Assembly (NCBI GenBank): GCA_024663395.1 | Contig: JANFAH010000008.1 | Span: 434,001 to 498,000 of the forward strand | Source of the DNA: Pisolithus tinctorius | Lineage: Eukaryota; Basidiomycota; Agaricomycetes; Boletales; Pisolithaceae | Direction: 5' to 3' | Length of the DNA: 64,000 nucleotides | Shown: one piece after another, positions 55,930 to 64,000 of the stretch | Position numbering within the stretch: the first letter of the stretch is position 1 | How the letters are laid out: each line of letters begins with the position of its first letter | Made by a program: the position numbers and the translations under genes | The notes under the pieces: generated by a model | What the model was told of the DNA's origin: nothing | Seen by the model: only the letters and a program-made list of their open reading frames with translations | The model's database searches: none

Positions 55930-57125
55930 GTAAGTTTTTATTCTCTTTCATTCATACCTTTCTTTCAAACATCCAGTCAACTTATGCTGTACTTGGAGCC
56001 AAATGTTCAGAGTGTTTGTCTGCCAAGTGCTCTGGGGTTTGGTGCCTCACAAGTTCTCAATAGGCTTGGGGTCTATTGAGGGCAACATTCTCATTTCATT
56101 TCAGTTACACCAGCCTTAACACTGCATGATTCATTTTTTTCTCCCCTTGTCATCATCTCTGTCAATTTAAGTAAGTACTGACTGACTTCTTTTGTTTCCA
56201 GGATGAATGTAGCTAGCATTCACCCTTATGAATTATCATTGCACAACCACCCTGGTGACATTGCATTCTCACTGTCCTTAACTCAGCTCAAATTGATTAT
56301 CATTATTTTCAGGGAGATGGGGTGCATTTGATGTGCATGTCCTAGCAAAGTGTGACGACCACTGGATCACATTGCCAAATGCTGACTATATTCCCCAACC
56401 CTTCATCTTTGATGGAGAAACAATCATGCCCCTATGTGATGGATGGTTTGGCCATATAGACTGTTTTCAATGGCCACAGTTGTTCGCAGAATGCTACACA
56501 TGGAGTCCATGTGTCCCTTGGAAAGTGGCCTATGGAGACAACCCAACATGGAAGTGGCTGTGGTGGAATGTTACCCAGTCAGCGGAGGATTTTGTGCTGG
56601 AAAGAGGGTCTGCCTTCAAAGTTGGCAGGATTCATGCCAACAAGTGGAAGTCAATGGAGACCATTTATAATTGACTAGACAAATGTTTGCAAGGTTGGCT
56701 AAAGAAGCACCCCCACTATGAAGGTCCTCTGAGACCTGATTTGTGGCTGGGGTCATGTCAGCAATGTCTCCTGCATCTGAAGGTATGATTTTTTTCTGGT
56801 TCAGATTTCATTAATTAAAATTTTCTCTAGCAACTCCCATTTATGTTTTGAGACACAGTCATATTGGTCACTTTTTGTCAATGCCTCCTCCTAGATGTCT
56901 TTGGCATGCTAGAATATCTGGACACAGACCTCGACCCTGCTATGGGCACTTTTGTCAATTCATTTGACCACTGGATTGGGGCATTCACAACAGACCCCAA
57001 CATTTGCCAGCACCTTTTTGAAATATGCATGCCTGTCTGGATGGAAACCCAATCATGTACCCCCAGACATGCAAGTGTTGAAGTGAGCAATCCACTTGTT
57101 CCATCTTACAATGCAGGTGGTAAGC
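55930..57125 (+). pseudogene. relic of an uncharacterised repeat gene (P2)
   Basis: Exon-like pieces: about 55,985-56,060; 56,333-56,674 (112 codons, rich in Trp, with PLCDGWFGHIDCFQWPQLF and WLWWNVTQSAEDFV); and 56,864-57,120 (LEYLDTDLDPAMGTFV; FTTDPNICQHLFE). I recognise the Trp-rich pattern from unnamed, multi-copy Agaricomycete proteins, with no known function. It is interrupted on the right by Z copy e. One in-frame stop follows ETIYN. Confidence 0.4.
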
Positions 57126-57137
57126 ACAATGCCCCTA

Positions 57138-57661
57138 TAATGTAGATGGGCTGAGAGGGGGCAGATGAAGATGCAATGTACCAGGACATTTCAGGACAGA
57201 AGCTAGTAGCAATTCCTGGTAAATATATGTAGCCATGGTCCCTAGCAAAGGGGACAAGCAAAATGATTGATGTGGAGGTGGCCATATCAGAAGAATTAGT
57301 GAAATGAGCATCTTTTTGGAGGGAGTGCTGTAGAAACATGTGGAGTGTGCAGATCCTTCCCAACTTTTGGAAGGTAGGATCATGTGGCTGAGCACTATAA
57401 GTGAGTGTGGGAGTGGTGTTGGTATCTGTGGAATTGGTGGAGATACATTGAAAACCAGAATGCCATACACAGGTGCTTAAGAATTTTTACTGGCACTTAA
57501 CTCACTTCCTTCCTTTTCTCTCTGGCATTGATGACTTGTTCTTGTGTGACAGATGACTGCCACCATTCCTGGGAGTCATTCTGCACATGAGGGCTATGGT
57601 CTTCTTCTCCATTCATCAGCAGTATCCATGTCCATGTCACCAAACACCTTTGGTCTGTGAG
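57138..57661 (-). mobile_element. Z element copy e, truncated
   Basis: Only the U3/ORF half remains, ending at ..tttggtctgtgaga. The ORF blocks (DHGYIYLPG, PEMSWYI) are in broken frames. Closest to copy d. Confidence 0.75.
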
Positions 57662-57944
57662 AGCAAGGCTCATTGCCAACAATCTGGTGGGCCTCTTTGA
57701 GCTCCATGAGACCATGGTTGAGAACTTGGGCTGGATTGCTGACATGCTCAAGGTGATGCTTGACAAATCATATGGCTTCAGGATGCTGGTCACCCCATCA
57801 GACTTGGGTTTGTCTGAACTTGACACTGACAAGATGTGCAAGGAGGTGGAGTGGTTGCATACCAAGAGTGAGGGCAAGGACAAGGACAAGGATGAGGATG
57901 AGGAGCCCAGGGAGGGTGATGAGGGCATGGCTGAGGCTGAGTAG
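57657..57944 (+). pseudogene. C-terminal fragment of a coiled-coil repeat ORF
   Basis: About 95 codons: helical segment NNLVGLFELHETMVENLGWI followed by an acidic Lys/Asp/Glu tail. It converges on the chromodomain ORF at 58,123. It resembles the C-terminal part of the antisense accessory ORFs, and its N-terminal part is replaced by Z copy e. Confidence 0.4.
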
Positions 57945-58122
57945 CCTTTATTGTAGTACCCTGTTACCCTCCTTCTGTGAATGTCAAGTCCAGTGTCTGG
58001 TTCTGGTTTTACATAGTAAAGTAAGAGAAGCAAGAAAAGGAAAACAAGGCAAGTAAGAGATCAAAGGAAACTAGATACCAGGAGAGAATGGAAAGAAAAC
58101 TGAGGCTGGTTGAGACTGGTCC

Positions 58123-59329
58123 TCACTGGAAAGGGCCAGGTTTAGTGGGGTACCAGGCATGGAACTCTTGTACAAGTTCAGAAGCATTATCCAACTCAGT
58201 GGCAAGTACCCAAGCAGTTTCTTCATCAGTCCCTTCATAGCCAGTCCACCAGACTAAGTATTGAAGCCAACACCAATGATGCCAGTCCACCTTGGAGTTA
58301 AGGATTTTGGCTACCTTGAGCTCTAGTTCACCATTGACTTCAATGGGTGGGGGTGGTGGCTGAGTCCAGTTTGGGATGGTGTTCAGGGTGGCCAGCTCAA
58401 GCTGGGAGACATGGAAGACCAGATGAACTGTGCACATTGAGTCCAGCAGGCATAGTGTGAATGAATGGGTACTGGCCTGAGCTATGAGCAGGTATGGCCC
58501 AAGGTTTTCTTCCAAGAGCTTCTTGGAAGGTCAGGTTGACTGGAAGTACTTGGCTTTGACATATACTTGGTCACTGACCTTGAAGTCTGGAGCTGGCATG
58601 CATTTGGCATTGGCCAGTCCTTGGTAGCACTGTTGTGCAAGGGTCATCTCCTCATGTAGGTACTGATGCAGTGAGTCTAAGTAAACTGCATAATCACAAG
58701 CCTGAGCAGAGGTAAGGTCACACTCTGGGTACACCAAGATGTTAGGGTGGTAGCCCTTATTAGCAAAGAATGGTGAGACACCAGTAGTGGCACTAGGGGC
58801 ATTGTTGTATGCAAACTCAGCCAAAGGTAAGAGGCCAGCCCAGTTGTCCTGCTGGTAATTACAGTAGACTCAGAGGTATTGTTCAAGAGTTTGGTTAGCC
58901 CTCTCAGTCTGGCCATCACCTTCAGGGTGGTATCCCAAGGTGAAATGTAGGCACATGTCCAGGGCCTTACTGAGTGACTGGAAGAAGTGCAAGATGAACT
59001 CTGAGCCTCAGTCTGAGGTTACATGGGCCAGCACTTCATGCTTGGAAAAGACATGGAGTAGGAATAGTTTGGCAAGTTCTGAGGCCATGATGGTGTCATG
59101 GGTGGGGATAAAGATGGCTTGCTTGGAAAGCTGGTCAACTACTATGAGGATGGCCATGAAGCCCAATGAGGCCAGGAGTTGCTCAATGAAATCCATAGAT
59201 ATGGAATTCCATGGCTTCTCTGGCACCAGAAGTTGTTTGAGGAGGCTGTAAGGCCAGTGGCAGGGAACCTTAGCCCAAGTGCAGGCTGTGCAAGAACAGA
59301 CATAGTCTTTGATGAATGTGACACCATGC
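58123..59329 (-). pseudogene. inverted G2-type integrase core and chromodomain
   Basis: Minus strand, reading down from 59,329: CSCTACTWAK (end of the HHCC finger), WNSISMDFIEQLLASLGF (first catalytic Asp), HVTSD near 59,010 (second Asp), GYHPEGDGQTERANQ (Glu), a C-terminal AEFAYNNAPSATTG block, and a chromodomain with YLVWWTGYEGTDEETAWV (58,205-58,260). Two TGA stops. It is the complement of the N-terminal fragment at 55,148-55,415 but in opposite orientation, and about 60 codons with the HH ligands are missing. Confidence 0.85.
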
Positions 59330-59484
59330 AGTCTGACAGTAGATCAGTACAAGTCTGACAGCAGTTGGAGTGGAGAAGGTTCATAAACAACAGAGGATGG
59401 GCTGAGTTGGTGCAGAGTGAGTGAATGACTGGTGGAGAAGGGTGTGGAGTGAGTGAGGACTTAGGATAAATGCATGGTCATGAC
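59330..59484 (-). repeat. X LTR fragment
   Basis: The 5' end of an X LTR in minus sense: tgtcatgaccatgcattta in reverse, then the shared ctcactcactcc-type stretch. Truncated on the left. Confidence 0.75.
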
Positions 59485-59499
59485 AGGCACCACATCACC

Positions 59500-61490
59500 A
59501 CCAGGGTGCTGAATGACAGGGGGAGCACTCACATGACCACCATTCAACTTGGACCAAACACCCAATAGCCCTGCACTCAGATCTGACACCTCCACCACTC
59601 TCCCAGCCTTGATATCCAGCAACTGTGCCTACCATTTCCTTGAACACAAAGATTCAGGGCATTTCTCACAACATTATCACATCACAGAACTGCCAACTAT
59701 TGACCAGCCTGGCAATGGGCAGTGATAGTCTTCCCTTGGATGCTTGTGCTGAGGCACTGGCAATGTTCTCATTGAAGAAACAGGCTGACTACAGGAAGCT
59801 CATGAAAGGTCACCCTCCCACTGACCCTACAGCTGCTAAAGGTTCTTGTCAGGTGGATTTCTATTCCTATCAAATTTTATCAACCATAACAGCTAGTCCC
59901 ACAGGGCCACAACTTAAGTATTGGATCCAACTGTCAAGCCACAGCATCCAAGTCCAGTACAATCTTTCATGTTCAGTCTGTTGGTATAGTTGTTTGTGGA
60001 ATTGATGTGCATCCCACAAAATCAAATAGTACTAACAACTAATGATTACAACAGAAGGACAGATATCTGAAGGATCTGATGGCTCATGCTGGCAAGAGCC
60101 ACTGGAGTGGTATCCAATTAATGAGAAATCATGACTGTTTCATCTCTGCTGCACCCAGCAATGGTGGCATTCAGATCAACTCATCATGGATGCACCCTGA
60201 TGTCAACAGGCACCTTTTCCAATGGTTCCCACAGGTCTTTGACTATTTTGACAAGAATCCAAGCTGGACAGGTAATAGATCAGCTTTGCTATCTGTGACT
60301 CCAGATTGGTGACTCCTTACTATCAATCCCCACTCATTCTCAATTGTCAAAGTCACTCAACCTAATGGATCCACCCTTTATGAGAATAATGGTCATGGAA
60401 AGGCACACATTGAAGAATGTGCATTGCAGTTTGGTATGGTCACCAAAATAATTTATTCATCATCAGACTTACAATAATCCACAGTGAGCCAAAGGACCAT
60501 TCCAGATGACATTTATGAGTTATGGAATACAGAGCCACTTGTCCTTGGCTCTGATAGTGAAGTAGACTCAGATGCATCTGGAGAATCCTTCCATGGCACA
60601 GAGATTGTCTGTCTGTCTGACCACAATCATGATGGCAGCAGTAGCAACATCAATGTGAAGCTCTCAAGCTTGATGATTGAGCTTGATCTGCATTATGGAG
60701 ATGATCACATCATTGCTAAGGTCATGGGTAAAGGCAAGGGTGTTGAAAAGCACTGTCTCATCCTGGAGATGCCCCCCCAACAATCCAGTCAGTCCTTTTA
60801 TATTTTTATGCTCATAACTACTACCATACTGACATTTCTCCCACCAATTGTCAGGAAATCAGTGAAGGAAAAGTATTTTGAGAGTGGTTGGGAAGGACAG
60901 TAGAATCTGAGGGGAGTGAGTAAGTCCAAAGGGGCTTCTATAGCCTGAGCAGAGAGTGAAGGTGATGTCTGAGTCTTCTAGGGCAGTCTTAAGCTCATTC
61001 TTGTCTTGGGGTAACTTGTCTATTGGTTTTAAAAAAACTAACTACATCAAATGTTAGATAGGGCTGACTAAGGGACCAAAAAGCGAAATTTAAGTACAAC
61101 TAGTAGGAAAATTTATCTAGAATCAACCAAGTAAAACAAACAAAATAAAACAATTCCCCTAGTTGTGTTTTACACTTGCCATTACAGTCTCCCCCTGTAG
61201 TCAAGAAGCTCAAGAATGGTACATCTTCCATGATGTGTGTTTATAACAACTTGGTATTCACAGCTTCATTGAAACTGGTACCATTATTCCTCCCATCAGT
61301 ATCCCCCCAGCACAATTCACCTCAGGCTCAAATCTCATCTGCACCAGAACATGTCAGCATCAGCCAAGATGATGCCTTGTAATGGAGACACCATCACCCT
61401 GATTCACCAAATGCTGATCCCATTGTCAATGCTTGGATTTCTGACTCTGAAAGTTATACCATTCTCTCCTTGAAAGATTTTCAATCATTT
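59500..61490 (+). pseudogene. unidentified repeat-type gene relic, split by repeat T2
   Basis: Plus-strand frames 59625-60005, 60079-60312, 60484-60903 and 61176-61382 look like successive pieces of one degraded gene. There is an acidic Ser/Asp segment (LGSDSEVDSDASGESFHGTE, 60,550-60,609), a KGKGVEKH run, and a Ser/Pro-rich end. No domain recognised. Stops and frame changes are frequent. Confidence 0.35.
60851..61192. repeat. short repeat T, copy 2
   Basis: TGTCAGGAAATC..CATTACA. It shares several words with copy 1 (16648-16991), including 'ggggtaacttgtctattggt' and the 'ctgactaag' stretch. Inserted in the preceding gene relic. Confidence 0.5.
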
Positions 61491-61534
61491 CTTTAGCATA
61501 AGTTTAATGACTTTGTTTAGACATAGTTTATACT

Positions 61535-61675
61535 TTGATTGAATATACTGTGTTGTGATCTCCAACTTGCTAAGTCTGAAAGTGAACTAAGTACAAAAGC
61601 AATGCAGTGGAGCATAAAATACACTACAATGCAACTAAGGCAAAATGCAATGAGGGTACAAAATGTGTGGCACAT
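61535..61675. repeat. repeat Q, right copy
   Basis: Inverse match to 14,800-14,940. Cut on the right by Z copy f. Confidence 0.65.
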
Positions 61676-62647
61676 TGTGAGTCAAAGTGTGGTTCAGTGG
61701 TGAAAACAAAACAAAACCAACACAAAAGACAATGGAAGTGAGTGGTGGTGTGCCTATGCAGTACCTGGATGGCAGAAGCTCTTATTCAGGCAGGTTTTTG
61801 TGAGTTAAAACACTCAAAGATGAGTGCTGAGGGTTGGAGGTGCTCCTGATGAAGAGGGAGCAAGAATGTGAGAGGAAGTGATGGGGTAGACTGCTGTCAG
61901 CCTACAGAAGGATGGATGATGACTTAATTCAATGTCATAAGCTATATTGAGCTCAGGGAGGACTTGGAGTGAAGCTGATTGATGATAGATGATAATAAGT
62001 GAAGTAGACAATAGCTAGACCCTTAATAAAGTCCCAACTATCAAAGCTGCTGAATGAATTACTGAGGGACAATGAAATGCAAGCAAGAGGGGCTCTCTGA
62101 CATCTTCTCTGTTTTTCTGCTATCTGAGTACAGTAATTTATGTACAGTACAGGGGTCTATGGAAAACAAGGTGCAAACACTTGGTAAGTGATTGGTAAGT
62201 GATAAGTAAGGAATGTAAGCAGTGGGTAATAAACTTAGAAAGCATTGGTGTGCATTAGTAAGGATAAGTAAGCCAAAAAGTGAAGAATCAGTAAGCAAAG
62301 TCAAAAGATTGGTAAGTATTGGCAATAGGTGAGTCAAGGACAGTCAGAATTTCAAAGTATGAGTCAAGCATTGTCAGAAACTGAGTAAGTGCACTGGAAT
62401 TGCATTGAGGGGAGGCTGTGCATGTCACATATTGAAGGAATTGCTTCTAGGCCAAGGTGGGATGACAGAGAGGCGGTGCTGATCTGATGCTGATATAGGA
62501 CATCTAAAAGGGGATGGCAGGTGTCAGGTGTCAAAAGGGGTCAAGCTTTGGGGGTCTGTGGGGTGACAGGAGCATGGACTATAGTCTTCATTTCCATTCA
62601 TCATCATTATCCATGTCCATGTCACCAAACACCTTTGGTGTGTGACA
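61676..62647 (-). mobile_element. Z element copy f, ORF deleted
   Basis: Both Z ends are present (TGTGAGTCAAAG at 61676; GTGTGTGACA to 62647), but only 972 bp lie between them; the ORF region is gone. Flanks cacat and tcatg. Confidence 0.8.
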
Positions 62648-62820
62648 TCATGTTGCATTATCACCTGAAAATCTCAAGTACACCCACTATCAGCTGGCCT
62701 TGCCATCTGATAAGAGCAGTGGTTCTCCATGCAAAAAGGCCAAGAAACTGAATGGTCAGGAAATCTTGTCAATGGCTACACTTGATCATTGACAATGAGA
62801 TACAGACTACAGCCAACATA

Positions 62821-63220
62821 CAGTGAGGGACAAAAGTGTTGCAATGTTTGTGAGGTGTGACTTGTACAAAGTCCAATGTTTGTCATTGTTTACATGCTGA
62901 CAAATCATCTGGAAGATCAAGTGGTTTATTATGTAATCATATTTTCCCATCCTTCATGCCCTCAATCCCATCAAAAGGTGACTTTTCACTATTTCACCAG
63001 CCAGGAACAAAAGCATTGCAATGCACTTTTCAGAAAGAATAGGGTATATCTATATCTCTGCATGTATTTCTTTGTTTGGACTGAACCTTAATTATTGGGA
63101 ATGCTCAGAGTCACCCCTTTCCAATGGTATAGGAATCATGATTATCTGTGCAGAATAGCCTGAGCTACATCAGCAGCAAGTCACACCTCACAAACATTGC
63201 AATGCTTTTGTCCCTCACTG
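62821..63220. mobile_element. 400-bp TA-flanked MITE
   Basis: Terminal inverted repeats of at least 44 bp starting CAGTGAGGGACAAAAG, with about two mismatches between the arms, flanked by TA (62819-62820; 63221-63222). No ORF. Inserted inside the Tc1/mariner transposase relic. Confidence 0.9.
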
Positions 63221-63656
63221 TAAATCTCACTGAACATACTTGGAATCACCTCAAGAGATGCCTCTCAGGTTATGAAAGTGCTCCTACAGGCATTTGCTGA
63301 CTGTGGGAAAGAGTGGTGGTGGAGTGGGGGGTGGTTGATGAGGAGCAGTATCAAAAATGGATAGAAAGCATGCCTAGAAAGATTGAAGCAGTTATTAGGG
63401 CCAAAGGAGCCCATACCAAGTACTAGATACTTAAGTCAATATAAAGTCCAAAAACTGACCACATGAGTCATCATTTTGAAATGGCTGCCATTTGATCAAA
63501 CCTTATCCAAAACCATTGACCCCTGCACCAATAGAGAGCCAATGGTAAGGGCTTTGTTTCATACACTTATAGGTTAGGGCCTAGGTTAGGGGTTATGGGG
63601 CAGTATTGACTCTAGTGAAAAATGTCCAAACATGCAGTCAGTTTTTTTAGCCACTG
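63221..63656 (+). pseudogene. Tc1/mariner transposase C-terminus and 3' terminus
   Basis: Codes HTWNHLKRCLSGYESAPTG, then a TGA, then WIESMPRKIEAVIRAKGAHT and KY before the stop (about 63,425), the familiar Tc1 transposase C-terminus. It is followed by about 230 bp of non-coding DNA and the inverted terminus ending ..agccactg at 63656, next to TA. The N-terminal catalytic part is absent or unrecognisable. Confidence 0.8.
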
Positions 63657-63853
63657 TATCTCCTGAGGTTGCACTTCAGTCAACCCCCTTTAGAGACCTA
63701 TTAGGTCTGGAGATTTTGATAGATGTATTAACCTAATAGGTGTCATTTTGTCAGGAATTCCCAACTTTTGGGGATTCTCCAGCACAGAAATTTAATGTTT
63801 TCTCCATAAAATATATATATTATACATCAAATGAAAGGGTAGCTGGGGTCCAC

Positions 63854-64000
63854 ATTGGGCTTTCTCCAGGCTAAATAGACCTACATTCTAGGCTGAACCT
63901 GGATTTCCCCTGGGGTAAATAGACCTGCTTTCCAGGCAGAACATGGGCTTCCCATAGGCTAAATAGACCCCTTTCTAGGGTGAACCTGGGTTTTCCCCAG
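63854..64000. repeat. minisatellite, ~45-bp unit, about three copies, runs off the end
   Basis: Units share 'taaatagacc', then 'ctttc/cattc', then 'gaacctgg' or 'gaacatgg'. Copies start near 63,862, 63,908 and 63,952. The array may continue past the window. Confidence 0.65.

Noticed and set aside
1..64000. CRISPR arrays, tRNA or rRNA genes, bacterial operons
   Set aside because: No regularly spaced direct repeats, no cloverleaf or rRNA motif noticed; intron-rich genes show this is eukaryotic.

Overview
The window looks like a basidiomycete (Agaricomycete) nuclear chromosome. Its genes carry many introns of about 45-70 nt, the Rad6-type E2 has the fungal form, and the repeats are Ty3/Gypsy families typical of mushroom-forming fungi. 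It falls into two compartments. Bases 1 to about 14,800 are CpG-rich gene space with five ordinary genes. From about 14,800 to the end (about 49 kb) the sequence is nested transposable-element debris, mostly almost free of CpG, with no intact host gene that I can support.

Gene space, left to right: a left-truncated alpha/beta-hydrolase gene (minus), a TTC39/Iml2-type TPR protein (plus), the Rad6/UBC2 ubiquitin-conjugating enzyme (plus), a SNF2 ATPase carrying a RING finger of the Rad16/Rad5/ULS1 type (plus), and a small secreted Ser/Thr-rich, probably GPI-anchored protein (minus). Rad6 and a RING-bearing SNF2 protein stand side by side. Both families act in ubiquitin-linked chromatin and DNA repair work, but a functional link here is only inference.

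Repeat compartment: an unidentified repeat-type gene relic (split by a 628-bp MITE) and a RecQ-like helicase relic come first. Then a 15.5-kb chromovirus (G1, 19056-34560) has identical-length 689-bp LTRs and a 5-bp target duplication. Its protease region holds a solo LTR (X), which holds a second Gypsy (Y), which holds a 1.8-kb element (Z): four nesting levels. To the right a second chromovirus (G2) is scattered over 37,980-59,329 in at least five pieces. It is broken by a 12.4-kb composite containing Gypsy K (minus strand), by a solo LTR (W2), by Z copies and by an inversion. The right end holds relics of uncharacterised repeat genes, a Tc1/mariner relic with a TA-flanked 400-bp MITE inside it, and a short minisatellite.

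Four things stand out. (1) Z, a multi-copy LTR-like unit of about 1.8 kb, carries an ORF upstream of its TATA box. (2) Accessory ORFs with a Gal4-like Zn2Cys6 cysteine pattern lie in or beside the Gypsy elements, one of them antisense to pol. (3) Paired repeat copies directly show CpG to TpG/CpA decay, with arginine CGA codons turned into TGA stops. (4) A CCGG-packed LTR (W1) has a decayed twin (W2). Element names G1, G2, K, X, Y, Z, W, V, T, P and Q are labels used only here.
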